From IMCC26207 sp044357715 (GTDB lineage Bacteria; Actinomycetota; Acidimicrobiia; Acidimicrobiales; Microtrichaceae), in contig JBIKPA010000005.1 of the NCBI GenBank assembly GCA_044357715.1, positions 1 to 41,647 on the forward strand: 41,647 nucleotides of DNA, read 5' to 3'. Positions 1 through 7,609 of this stretch are shown here, in pieces. A program made the translations under genes and the position numbers. Each line of letters starts with the position of its first letter. Within the stretch, counting starts at the first letter, position 1. A model generated the notes under the pieces. The model was not told where the DNA came from and ran no database searches. It saw only the letters and a list, made by a program, of their open reading frames with translations.

Positions 1-750
1 GTCTGGATCAGCGGCGCCGATGTCATGCCGGCCGACCTTGCGCTCAAGTTCAAGTCCTTTGGCGCTTCGGTAACGCTTCCTGGTATCGGTGCAATCGGCG
101 AGGCCGCCTTTATGGAGGGTTACGGAATGGTCGAGGTGGGCGGCAACGTGGCCACAAAGCTCTCTCCGCCGATGTTGCCGATTGGTCTTGGCGATTCCCT
201 TGGCTTATCTATGCCGGGATGGCGATTCAAGGTAGCGGATCGCTCAGGCAGAGGAGTGCTGCCAGGCCAAGTGGGCGAGTTGCGGCTGAAGGGCCCGGGC
301 GTACTCAAAGGGTATTGGGGGGACGCTAAAGCAAGCAGTGAGGCGCTCACCGAGGACGGATGGTTGCGAACCGGGGATCTGGTTCGGTCCGGGCCCTTTG
401 GAACAGTGATGTTTCAGGGCCGAGCAAAGGCTGTGATCAAGTCTGGTGGTTACTCGGTGTATCCAGTTGAAGTAGAGGCCGACATTGAGGAGCACCCAGA
501 TGTGCTTGAGGCTGCAGTGGTGGGAATCCCACATGCGAAGCTAGGAGAGGTTCCGGTTGCTGCAGTTCGCCTGCGGCCAAAAGCCAAGGTGACATCTCAA
601 GAACTGGTGGTTTGGGCCGGTGTGCGAATGGCTCAGTACAAAGCGCCTCGTCGCATTGTCATAGTTGACGAGCTTCCACGAACCGGCACTCGGAAAATCC
701 AGCGGGACCGTTTGTTGCCACTCTTCGAAGATTCGGCTGAGGCAGGCTGA
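1..750 (+). CDS. Acyl-CoA synthetase (AMP-binding), C-terminal part, 5' truncated by window edge
   Basis: The reading frame is open from base 1, so the gene begins before the window. The visible part is the C-terminal half of an ANL-superfamily acyl-CoA/acid-CoA ligase, which activates a carboxylic acid with ATP and joins it to CoA. Seen: the GYGMVE segment (the usual YGxTE substrate/AMP motif), EDGWLRTGD with the conserved adenylate-binding Asp, the hinge region GRAKAVIKSGGYSVYPVEVE, and a C-terminal RTGTRKIQRD containing the catalytic Lys position of the mobile domain. The domain ends normally, so only the 5' end is missing. The substrate cannot be read from this fragment; fatty or aromatic acids are both possible. 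The stop is one base from the stop of the convergent gene at 752. Confidence 0.93.
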   Translation, partial: VWISGADVMPADLALKFKSFGASVTLPGIGAIGEAAFMEGYGMVEVGGNVATKLSPPMLPIGLGDSLGLSMPGWRFKVADRSGRGVLPGQVGELRLKGPGVLKGYWGDAKASSEALTEDGWLRTGDLVRSGPFGTVMFQGRAKAVIKSGGYSVYPVEVEADIEEHPDVLEAAVVGIPHAKLGEVPVAAVRLRPKAKVTSQELVVWAGVRMAQYKAPRRIVIVDELPRTGTRKIQRDRLLPLFEDSAEAG

Positions 751-751
751 T

Positions 752-1294
752 TTAGCCGCCACCGTTGCTAGAGATTTTGTCATCCGGTCGAAGGTCGATC
801 GTCAGATTGCCCTCTTTGTCGACTTTCCACGCGTATTGATCAAGGCCTTCGCCATTTGCGGGAACGGTGATGTCACGACAGATTTGGCCCTGCTCACGCT
901 GAGCGCCACTTACAGCCGATCGCTCTTCAAATACCTCAAGCTTGGACGACCAAACTAAGAAGCAGTTCTCTTCGGCGCCGGGCGCAGCGGCATCGAATGC
1001 AACCCAGCGAATAGCCGGGTCATCTCCAAAGTGATTCACCGCAATCGGGCGCTGTTGCCCACGACCAGAAACATCACTAAACAACAGCGGCCCCTGTGCG
1101 TTGATTTGGCCAGAGAGCCGCACTGCGTTGCCGGCGTCAAAGACATCATCACCTAAGCGAAGCTGGGTGGCAGTTTCATTCCCGCCGGCAAGCGCAAGCA
1201 TGCCCCAAGCAATACCAATGGCAATCAGAACTGCCCCAACCCCAAGGCTGATCGCTAAGAGTTGTTGTTTACCGGAGCGACGTTCGACTGGCAT
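752..1294 (-). CDS. Membrane-anchored protein of unknown function, possibly Rieske-like fold without cluster ligands
   Basis: 180 residues. A short basic N-terminus is followed by one hydrophobic segment at about residues 12-37, then an extracytoplasmic domain, so this is a single-pass anchored protein. I do not recognise a named family. The ordering of GPLLFSD, a Cys at 111, a Cys at 139 followed by a PANGEGL-like turn, and a closing strand with NLTIDLRP recalls the C-terminal strands of Rieske-type domains (GPA..L..Y.V..DG...V). The CxH and CxxH iron-sulfur ligands are absent, so any such fold would be cluster-free; this is inference. The start ATG has AGGA just upstream. The gene is divergent from sucC and convergent with the acyl-CoA synthetase. 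Confidence 0.75.
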   Translation of the reverse strand: MPVERRSGKQQLLAISLGVGAVLIAIGIAWGMLALAGGNETATQLRLGDDVFDAGNAVRLSGQINAQGPLLFSDVSGRGQQRPIAVNHFGDDPAIRWVAFDAAAPGAEENCFLVWSSKLEVFEERSAVSGAQREQGQICRDITVPANGEGLDQYAWKVDKEGNLTIDLRPDDKISSNGGG

Positions 1295-1318
1295 AAGTCC
1301 TAACAGTTTGCATGCTTT

Positions 1319-1358
1319 GAGCCAAAAATACAGTTCGAGCAGGAAACCGATTTGGCTC
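1319..1358. other. Inverted repeat upstream of sucC
   Basis: GAGCCAAA (1319-1326) and TTTGGCTC (1351-1358) are perfect 8-base complements separated by 24 bases, in the 193-bp divergent intergenic region before sucC. It could be a regulator site or chance; nothing else supports a function. Confidence 0.3.
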
Positions 1359-1401
1359 TCGATATGAGATCAAGGGCTGAAGGCGTTTAGTATCCCCCGC
1401 C

Positions 1402-1428
1402 GGGTGCATGAGTTCATATTGTGCACCC
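1402..1428. promoter_or_regulatory. Candidate operator or hairpin upstream of sucC
   Basis: GGGTGCA (1402-1408) and TGCACCC (1422-1428) form a perfect 7-base inverted repeat with 13 bases between, 60 bases before the sucC start. The half-site spacing would suit a dimeric regulator and the RNA could form a hairpin. No known regulator motif is recognised. Confidence 0.35.
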
Positions 1429-1487
1429 TCGAGTAGCGCACCGGCGTTGTTCGACGGGCCGATGGCCGAGCAGAAAGGCACACGAGG

Positions 1488-2633
1488 GTGGACCTCTTCG
1501 AGTACCAAGGTAAACAATTCTTTGCTTCGTTCGACATTCCAGTGTCGAAGGGCGAGGCAGTGACCACAGTGGAGGATGCAGTTGCAGCCGCTGGCCGCAT
1601 TGGCGAGTATCCCGTGGTCATCAAGGCGCAGGTGCAAGTTGGTGGGCGCGGCAAAGCTGGCGGCATCAAGTTGGCTAACACCGCCGAGGAGGTGCGCGAG
1701 TACGCCTCAAATATTTTGGGTATGGACATCAAGGGCCATACCGTCCATGTGGTCTGGATCGAAGTTGCCTCTGACATTGCCGAGGAGTACTACGCCAGCT
1801 TCACGCTCGACCGTTCAGCCAAGAAGCATCTTGGGATGCTTTCTGCAGAGGGTGGAGTTGAGATCGAAGCCGTGGCCGAAGAGAACCCCGACGCAATCGC
1901 CAAGATCTGGATTGATCCTGTTGACGGTCTCGACGAGCCAACCGCTCGAGCCTGGGTTCAAGCAGCCAATCTGAACCCAGCAGCCGAGGATGGCGCAGTA
2001 GATATTCTGCTGAAGCTCTATCGGGCGTACACCGAAGGCGATGCCGATCTTGCAGAGATCAACCCTCTTATTCTGAAGCCCACTGGTGAGGTACACGCAC
2101 TCGATGCCAAGGTGACCTTGGACGATAACGCCATCTATCGCCACGAATGGGCCGAGTACGAGGCAACTCAAGAGCGTGATTCTCGTGAGCAGGCCGCACA
2201 CGAAAAGGGCTTGCAGTACGTCGGGCTTGATGGATCTGTTGGCATCATCGCCAACGGTGCAGGTCTGGCCATGAGCACACTTGATGTGGTCAATCAGGCT
2301 GGCGGCAAGCCAGCGAACTTCCTAGATATCGGCGGCGGCGCAAACGCCGACGTGATGGCTGGAGCGCTAGAGGTCATCAACAACGACCCAGCAGTCAAAG
2401 CAATCTTCATCAACATCTTCGGCGGGATCACCCGTGGCGAAGAAGTTGCGAACGGCATCATCGAAGCCCTTGGCCGAGTCAGCATCGAGTCGCCCATCGT
2501 GATTCGCCTTGATGGCACCAACGCCGAAGAGGGCAGAGCGATTCTTGCCCCTCACCTATCCGATCAACTGCAGATGCAGCCGACGATGCTTGAAGCAGCC
2601 AGCAAAGCTGTTGAGCTCGCCGCTAGCCGCTGA
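1488..2633 (+). CDS. sucC: Succinate-CoA ligase (ADP-forming) subunit beta
   Basis: 381 residues, close to the roughly 388 of E. coli SucC. With SucD it interconverts succinyl-CoA and succinate plus ATP/GTP in the TCA cycle. The N-terminal ATP-grasp domain (about 1-230) opens with the classic MDLFEYQGKQ and has the Lys/Gly-rich VGGRGKAGG nucleotide loop; the CoA-ligase domain (about 245-375) carries NGAGLAM and NIFGGITRGEEVA, the phosphate-binding and subunit-interface motifs. The start is GTG at 1488, because the family's conserved N-terminus begins exactly there; AAAGG lies about 10 bases upstream. sucD follows 57 bases downstream, so the two are very probably cotranscribed. Two inverted repeats lie upstream. 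Confidence 0.98.
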   Translation: MDLFEYQGKQFFASFDIPVSKGEAVTTVEDAVAAAGRIGEYPVVIKAQVQVGGRGKAGGIKLANTAEEVREYASNILGMDIKGHTVHVVWIEVASDIAEEYYASFTLDRSAKKHLGMLSAEGGVEIEAVAEENPDAIAKIWIDPVDGLDEPTARAWVQAANLNPAAEDGAVDILLKLYRAYTEGDADLAEINPLILKPTGEVHALDAKVTLDDNAIYRHEWAEYEATQERDSREQAAHEKGLQYVGLDGSVGIIANGAGLAMSTLDVVNQAGGKPANFLDIGGGANADVMAGALEVINNDPAVKAIFINIFGGITRGEEVANGIIEALGRVSIESPIVIRLDGTNAEEGRAILAPHLSDQLQMQPTMLEAASKAVELAASR

Positions 2634-2690
2634 CATCAGCCCACAACGAGCGCCCAGAACGAGGGCCCAGAACAAAAAGGTCAAAATCAG

Positions 2691-3587
2691 ATGAGCATCT
2701 TTGTAGATGAAACCACCAAAGTCCTATATCAGGGACTGACCGGAAGCCAAGGCCGTTATTACGGTCTGCTAAACCGCGAATACGGCACGCAGGTTGTGGC
2801 CGGAACCAACCCCAAAAAGGCTGGCGAAAACGTCGATGGAATTCCCATCTTTGCCTCCGTTGCAGATGCGGTAGCCGAAACCGGCGCTACGGCTAGCTGC
2901 ATCTTTATTCCTGCAGCGGGCGTTCGTGCCGCGATCATGGAAGCAGCCGAGGGCGGCATTGAGTTCATCGTGTGCATTACCGAGGGTGTGCCCGCGCAAG
3001 ACGAAGCTTGGTTCTTCAACAAACTCAAACGAGACTTCCCAGGCGTGCAGCTTCTTGGCCCCAACTGCCCCGGCATCATTAGCCCCGGCAAATGCAATAT
3101 TGGAATCACTGCTGGTCACATTGCCAAGAACCCAGAGCCCGGAGCCAACAACGTAGGCATCGTGAGCCGTTCGGGCACACTGACCTATCAGGCTTTGTAT
3201 GAACTTCAGTCGCAGAACATCGGCGTGACTACCTGTGTTGGCATTGGTGGCGACCCTGTTCCTGGCACCAGCTTCATTGACTGCCTCGAGCGCTTCGAGG
3301 CCGATGCGGAGACCACCGCAGTCATGATGATCGGCGAGATCGGCGGCTCGGCAGAAGAAGAAGCCGCAGAGTTCATTTCTTCAAATATGACCAAGCCAGT
3401 GGTTGGCTACATTGCCGGCCAGACTGCTCCTCCGGGCAAGAAGATGGGCCACGCAGGGGCAATCGTCTCTGGTGGTAAGGGAACTGCTGCAGCCAAGATG
3501 GATGCAATGAAAGCTGCCGGCGTGAGCGTTGGCGCAAATCCAACCGAGGCCGGCCTGTTGATGGTCGACGTAGTCAAGGGCCTCTAA
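2691..3587 (+). CDS. sucD: Succinate-CoA ligase subunit alpha
   Basis: 298 residues, full length for the family. This subunit binds CoA and carries the active-site histidine that is phosphorylated during catalysis. Seen: the CoA-binding Rossmann domain opening with GLTGSQGRYYGLLN (about 16-29), LLGPNCPGII (about 121-130), and the phosphohistidine region KKMGHAGAIVSGG with His254. ATG at 2691 is preceded by AAAAAGG at about 10-nt spacing. It sits directly behind sucC in the usual order. No T-rich terminator follows it; instead a large inverted repeat lies between its stop and purN. Confidence 0.98.
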   Translation: MSIFVDETTKVLYQGLTGSQGRYYGLLNREYGTQVVAGTNPKKAGENVDGIPIFASVADAVAETGATASCIFIPAAGVRAAIMEAAEGGIEFIVCITEGVPAQDEAWFFNKLKRDFPGVQLLGPNCPGIISPGKCNIGITAGHIAKNPEPGANNVGIVSRSGTLTYQALYELQSQNIGVTTCVGIGGDPVPGTSFIDCLERFEADAETTAVMMIGEIGGSAEEEAAEFISSNMTKPVVGYIAGQTAPPGKKMGHAGAIVSGGKGTAAAKMDAMKAAGVSVGANPTEAGLLMVDVVKGL

Positions 3588-3610
3588 GGGTCATCTAGAA
3601 GCTTCAGTTG

Positions 3611-3670
3611 CTGACTGGTCATTCTGCTAGCAGGCGCGTAGTTGTCTGCTAGCAGAATCAGCGCAGTCAG
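3611..3670. promoter_or_regulatory. Long perfect two-part hairpin between sucD and purN
   Basis: The inner arms ATTCTGCTAGCAG (3621-3633) and CTGCTAGCAGAAT (3646-3658) are perfect 13-base complements with a 12-base loop. Outer arms CTGACTG (3611-3617) and CAGTCAG (3664-3670) add another 7 perfect pairs after small internal loops. Each inner arm contains the 10-base palindrome CTGCTAGCAG, so the same site occurs twice. There is no U-run, so it is not a standard terminator. It ends 22 bases before the purN start and may be an operator pair, an mRNA-stability structure or an attenuator for purNH. Confidence 0.6.
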
Positions 3671-3692
3671 TAGGCTGATAGTTTCAGCGCAT

Positions 3693-4256
3693 ATGCGACT
3701 TGCCGTACTCGCCTCTGGAAGCGGGACCCTTCTTGACGCGATGGCTACGGCGGCTTTGCCGATTGACCTAGTGATGGTGGATCGACATTGTTTGGTTGAG
3801 CAGATCGCAGCAGAGCATTCGCTGCCTTGTGTGGTGATTGAGCGGACCGAGTTTGGGTCAACTTTTGACCGTGAGCGGTACACCGACCGGGTTTTGGATC
3901 GGCTGAGTATCGATCGAATCGACCTAGTAGCTATGGCGGGATGGGGAACGATCCTGTCTTCGGCGGCTTTCGAGGCCTACCCGGCGCGCATTTTGAACAC
4001 ACACCCCTCGCTGCTTCCGGCGTTTCCTGGGTGGAACGCAGTTGAGCAAACATTGGCTTACGGGGCAAAGGTGACGGGCTGCACCGTGCACGTAGCCACC
4101 GAGCAGGTTGATGCTGGCCCGATCCTTGCCCAAGAGGCGGTAGATGTGCTGCCGGGCGACGACCAAGCAACTCTGCATGAACGCATCAAAGCTGTAGAGC
4201 GGCGACTGTATGTGGACACGATTCGAACAATTCTTCAAAGAGAGCGAGTGTCATGA
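3693..4256 (+). CDS. purN: Phosphoribosylglycinamide formyltransferase
   Basis: 187 residues from ATG 3693. It transfers a formyl group from 10-formyl-tetrahydrofolate to GAR, the third step of purine synthesis. Seen: phosphate-binding ASGSGTLL at the N-terminus; the catalytic Asn102 and His104 in LNTHPSLLPAFPG; and Asp140 in EQVDAGPIL, matching the Asn/His/Asp triad of E. coli PurN. The frame is open upstream to 3642, but that extension would lie in the hairpin and precede the family's normal first strand, so 3693 is preferred. No clear ribosome binding site precedes it. Its stop overlaps the purH start by 4 nt (ATGA), so translation is probably coupled. Confidence 0.96.
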   Translation: MRLAVLASGSGTLLDAMATAALPIDLVMVDRHCLVEQIAAEHSLPCVVIERTEFGSTFDRERYTDRVLDRLSIDRIDLVAMAGWGTILSSAAFEAYPARILNTHPSLLPAFPGWNAVEQTLAYGAKVTGCTVHVATEQVDAGPILAQEAVDVLPGDDQATLHERIKAVERRLYVDTIRTILQRERVS

Positions 4257-5782
4257 CTGAATCCACCAAACCGCGGGCATTGTTGTCGGCCTATGACAAA
4301 ACCGGAATGGTTGAATTCGGCCGTGCGTTGATAGAGCTGGGTTGGGAGCTCGTATCTTCTGGCGGCACTGCAAGAGTGCTGGCCGAGGCTGGGCTTGAGG
4401 TCATCCCTACCGAGGATGTCACCGGGTTTCCAGAGATGCTCGGCCATCGAGTAGTCACCCTGCATCCGGCGATTCATGGCGGAATCTTGGCCGACCGTAC
4501 TGACCCATCGCACCTAGCGGACATGGAGACCTATTCGGTCACAGCTATAGACCTTGTGGCTGTCAACCTGTACCCGTTTAGCTCGGACCCTTCGATTGAA
4601 CTCATCGACATTGGTGGGCCGGCAATGGTTCGCGGAGCGGCCAAGAATCATTCGCAGGTCACCGTGTTGGTCAACCCAGCAGACTACGAGGTTGCCCTGA
4701 GTGAGTTGCGTGCAGGCGGTGCAGTAACCGAGGTCACTCGCCGCCGCCTTGCCCGAGATGCCTTTGCACATACTGCCGCGTACGATGCAGCAATTGTTGC
4801 TTGGTTCGACGCTCAAGGTGCGGGGGAGTTGCCCGACTCGGGCCCCCTGCCAAAGACCCTGCACCTGTCTGCAGACCGAAGCCAAGAACTGCGCTACGGC
4901 GAGAACCCGCATCAGGTGGGAGCGCGCTATTCATTTCCCGGCGGAGGTTGCTGGGATGTTGCTGAGCAACTCGGCGGTAAAGAGATGTCGTATCTCAACA
5001 TGTATGACGCAGACGCTGCTTGGCGGTTGGTGTGCTCTTTAGGTGAACTCCCAGCAGCGGTTGTAATTAAGCATGCAAACGCGTGCGGCGCAGCAGTAGA
5101 TGCAGATATCACCTCGGCGTATATTCGCGCTCACGAAGGTGACCCCACGTCTGCCTTCGGCGGCATCGTGGCAGTCAACCGAGTTGTTCCAGCGGCCCTA
5201 GCCGAGGCCCTCGCTCCGGTGTTTACCGAAGTGATTATTGCTCCAGGTTATGAGCCTGCAGCACTAGAGATTTTGCTTGCCAAGAAAAACCTGCGAGTTC
5301 TCACTGCACCCCCGCTCAAGGTGCCAGACCTAGATATTCGCTCCATCTCTGGTGGCCTCTTAGTGCAAACCGCAGACGTGGTCTCGCTTGATAGAGCAGC
5401 TTGGACGGTGGTGACAAATCGCCAGCCCACAGAGTCCGAGTGGAACGATATGGAACTGGCTTGGCGACTGGTTGCTCGAGTGACCTCTAACACCATTGTG
5501 TTGGTGAAGGATGGACAAGCTGTGGGTATTGGCGCCGGCCAACAAAACCGGCGTGATGCTGGGCGAATTGCAGCGAGCAAAGCCGAGGGCCGAGCCGTTG
5601 GCGGGGCTTGCGCCTCGGACGCGTTCTTCCCCTTCCGTGATGGCCTTGACGCTGCTGCAGAAGCAGGAGCAACTGCAGTTATTCAACCCGGTGGGTCAAT
5701 CCGCGACGAAGAGGTAATCGCTGCTGCGAACGAGGCCAACATGGCCATGGTCTTTACCTCGGAGCGGCACTTCAAGCACTAA
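4253..5782 (+). CDS. purH: Bifunctional AICAR formyltransferase / IMP cyclohydrolase
   Basis: 509 residues, a little shorter than E. coli PurH (529). It carries out the last two steps to IMP. The N-terminal MGS-like cyclohydrolase domain (about 1-190) shows SAYDKTGMVEFGR, SSGGTARVL and GHRVVTLHPAIHGGIL. The formyltransferase domain (about 195-509) shows ELRYGENPHQ, IKHANACGAA with the conserved Lys-His pair, the GIGAGQQNRRDA loop and the family's C-terminal ERHFKH. It overlaps purN by 4 nt, placing two folate-dependent purine steps in one transcript. The gene ends 28 bases before the stop of a convergent gene; no terminator hairpin is evident there. Confidence 0.98.
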   Translation: MTESTKPRALLSAYDKTGMVEFGRALIELGWELVSSGGTARVLAEAGLEVIPTEDVTGFPEMLGHRVVTLHPAIHGGILADRTDPSHLADMETYSVTAIDLVAVNLYPFSSDPSIELIDIGGPAMVRGAAKNHSQVTVLVNPADYEVALSELRAGGAVTEVTRRRLARDAFAHTAAYDAAIVAWFDAQGAGELPDSGPLPKTLHLSADRSQELRYGENPHQVGARYSFPGGGCWDVAEQLGGKEMSYLNMYDADAAWRLVCSLGELPAAVVIKHANACGAAVDADITSAYIRAHEGDPTSAFGGIVAVNRVVPAALAEALAPVFTEVIIAPGYEPAALEILLAKKNLRVLTAPPLKVPDLDIRSISGGLLVQTADVVSLDRAAWTVVTNRQPTESEWNDMELAWRLVARVTSNTIVLVKDGQAVGIGAGQQNRRDAGRIAASKAEGRAVGGACASDAFFPFRDGLDAAAEAGATAVIQPGGSIRDEEVIAAANEANMAMVFTSERHFKH

Positions 5783-5810
5783 GAGCGACCTCAGTCAACG
5801 GCAGCGTCGT

Positions 5811-6509
5811 TTAGAAGAACAAGTACTCAGACATGGCGATGCTTCGTAGTTTGGCCATCTCAAAGACCGTATCGACGCTGTCGAGCATGACCGACAGGTT
5901 TTCTAAGTCTCCGTTATGGAAGGCCTGAATATCTGACACGATCTCTTCTGATTCCCAGCTTTCCACCACGATCCCGTCGAGTGGAGGCGCACCCGCCGTC
6001 ACTGTATGAACCACTGTGTTGCGCACGTAACGAAGCCGCGGTTGGAGTTGTTCAGACATAGGTGACTGGTGGCCGTACCAAAATTCGCGGAACGTGCGTT
6101 CATCAAGTGCGGGGTTACGGTGAACGAGCGCCACGGTTACCAAGCCGGGGGAGCGTTGCCCTGCGGGCCAATCTCGGGGAGCGCCGCGGCGTTGACCAAA
6201 CTCGGAGTAGACAGACTCGGTAACTAGGTAGCCGTCGCAGCGTTCTCCAATGCCTGAAAGTATCTGCTCAAGGGCGGGGGAGTCGTCATGATTGGCAATC
6301 CACAGCGAGATCGCTACCCGCATCGGCAGCTCAGACCCGGGGCAGGGCATCGGGCCTGCAATCCCGACTAGATCATCGCTGAGGTGCACAGAGATACTGC
6401 TTGCTCCTGCAGCAGATAGCTGCGGTACAAGTTGATCAAGGACTTGCTTGCGTATTTCGCCTCCGTCTTGCGAGGCGCGTGCCCGAATGAGGTAAATCAG
6501 CTTTTCCAT
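5811..6509 (-). CDS. EthD-like dimeric alpha/beta-barrel protein
   Basis: 232 residues. The C-terminal half contains VALVHRNPALDERTFREFWY followed by GHQSP and RLRYVRN, the pattern of EthD/ferredoxin-like dimeric alpha/beta barrels (R....EF..HW...H.P). The N-terminal half (IYLIRARASQ ... VAISLWI) looks like a second, diverged copy, so the protein is probably a tandem barrel. EthD-fold proteins accompany oxidative or cyclase steps in aromatic, ether or steroid catabolism, but the activity here is unknown. GAGGA about 5 nt upstream supports the ATG at 6509. It starts 7 nt after the stop of the NTF2-fold gene on the same strand, so the pair is very probably one operon. Confidence 0.8.
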   Translation of the reverse strand: MEKLIYLIRARASQDGGEIRKQVLDQLVPQLSAAGASSISVHLSDDLVGIAGPMPCPGSELPMRVAISLWIANHDDSPALEQILSGIGERCDGYLVTESVYSEFGQRRGAPRDWPAGQRSPGLVTVALVHRNPALDERTFREFWYGHQSPMSEQLQPRLRYVRNTVVHTVTAGAPPLDGIVVESWESEEIVSDIQAFHNGDLENLSVMLDSVDTVFEMAKLRSIAMSEYLFF

Positions 6510-6516
6510 GTGTTCC

Positions 6517-6984
6517 TCAGTTCGCTTCTTGAGCAGCGGCGAGTTCTTTGCGTCGGGCTATCCATTCGCCGACTACCACACCGAACTTCTCTGGGTTATA
6601 TACATCTTCTTCATAAGACCACTTACCATTCCCTGCATAATGCAGCACCGTCAGGTTGTACTCCTGATGGATCGAGCCATCGCCTGGGTCTTCGAGCCGA
6701 TTCCAGACCTGGCAGATCACCCAGCCGCGTTGTTCATCAACTACGTACCACTCAATTGGGAATGAGGTAAAGGCGCTGTTGGGCCAGACAGACATGGTGG
6801 ATTGGATCCACTCATGGATTGCAGCACGCCCCTCAAAGCGGCCATAAAGGTGTTCAACGTAGACAGCATCTTCGGTAAAGCAGTCTGACCAGCAGGCCCA
6901 GTCTTGGCTTTGGCCGGCCTGAAACGCTGCTCCTTGGTAGTGCTCGAACGCCTCAATGATCTCTTGTTTTGTGAAGGTTCCCAT
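6517..6984 (-). CDS. SnoaL-like / NTF2-fold protein
   Basis: 155 residues. Seen: an N-terminal helix (KQEIIEAFEHYQGAAFQAGQ), then DWACWSDCFTEDAVYVEHLYGRFEGRAAIHEWI, the signature of the SnoaL-like NTF2 fold (W..CF..DA.y.....G.f.Gr.aI..w), then strands such as EWYVVDEQRGWVICQVWNRL. These proteins are small polyketide-cyclase, ketosteroid-isomerase or dehydratase-like enzymes, or ligand-binding modules. The function cannot be assigned, but linkage to the EthD-like gene suggests a shared small-molecule step. CAGGA precedes the ATG. The gene lies 16 nt after the stop of maf and could belong to the same minus-strand transcript. Confidence 0.85.
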   Translation of the reverse strand: MGTFTKQEIIEAFEHYQGAAFQAGQSQDWACWSDCFTEDAVYVEHLYGRFEGRAAIHEWIQSTMSVWPNSAFTSFPIEWYVVDEQRGWVICQVWNRLEDPGDGSIHQEYNLTVLHYAGNGKWSYEEDVYNPEKFGVVVGEWIARRKELAAAQEAN

Positions 6985-7000
6985 TGACTCATCCTGTCAC

Positions 7001-7609
7001 TTAGGGCCAGCGAACGCCTGCCATTCGCAGCAATGTAATGGTTGCCCGTAGCGGCAGGCCGATCACGGTTGTGGGGTCGCCTTCGACTCGTTCCACAAAC
7101 GCAGCGCCCACCTCCTGAATAGCGTACGAGCCAGCTTTGTCCATCGGCTCCAAAGTCGAGACATACCAAGACAATTCGCTTGGGTCTGCAGGAACCATGG
7201 TCACCTGAGCAGTTTCGACAGTGACATGTTGAGTCCGAGGGGACCCTTGTTCAGCGGACGGAGAAACTGGAGCAATCACTGCGACTGCAGTCATCACGCA
7301 GTGAGTTTGGCCGGCCAACTCTTCTAACATTGCTCTGGCCTCGGCCAGATTCGTGGGCTTGCCAAAGACTCGCTGGTGAAGCACTACCGCAGTGTCTGCT
7401 GCGATCACTGCCGAGTCCAAAAAGCGAGGTCCTATACACAGGGCCTTTTCTAGCGCTACGCGTGCAACGTACTGTTCGGGCTCTTCGCCGTTGCGTTGGG
7501 ATTCGTCAAGATCAGCTGCCGCCACGGTTGGAAGGATTCCAATTCTGCTGAGTAGCTCCAAACGTCTTGGCGATGCCGAAGCAAGCACCACAGGTACTAC
7601 CTCAGCCAC
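7001..7609 (-). CDS. maf: Maf family nucleotide pyrophosphatase
   Basis: 202 residues from GTG 7609. Maf/YhdE-type enzymes hydrolyse non-canonical or modified nucleoside triphosphates such as dTTP, UTP and m5UTP, releasing pyrophosphate, and have been linked to septation arrest. Seen: VVLASASPRRLELL (substrate loop), RVALEKA, VIAADTAVVLHQRVFGKP with the catalytic Asp, and DKAGSYAIQEVGAAFVERVEGD, all diagnostic. The frame is open to GTG 7633, but the start at 7609 has GAGGAG 10 nt upstream and overlaps the dusB stop by only 8 nt, so translational coupling is likely. The substrate subtype is not decidable by eye. Confidence 0.94.
   Translation of the reverse strand: MAEVVPVVLASASPRRLELLSRIGILPTVAAADLDESQRNGEEPEQYVARVALEKALCIGPRFLDSAVIAADTAVVLHQRVFGKPTNLAEARAMLEELAGQTHCVMTAVAVIAPVSPSAEQGSPRTQHVTVETAQVTMVPADPSELSWYVSTLEPMDKAGSYAIQEVGAAFVERVEGDPTTVIGLPLRATITLLRMAGVRWP

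Noticed and set aside
3611..3670. Rho-independent terminator of sucCD
   Set aside because: The stem is strong, but there is no U-tract after it, so it is kept as an unassigned regulatory hairpin.
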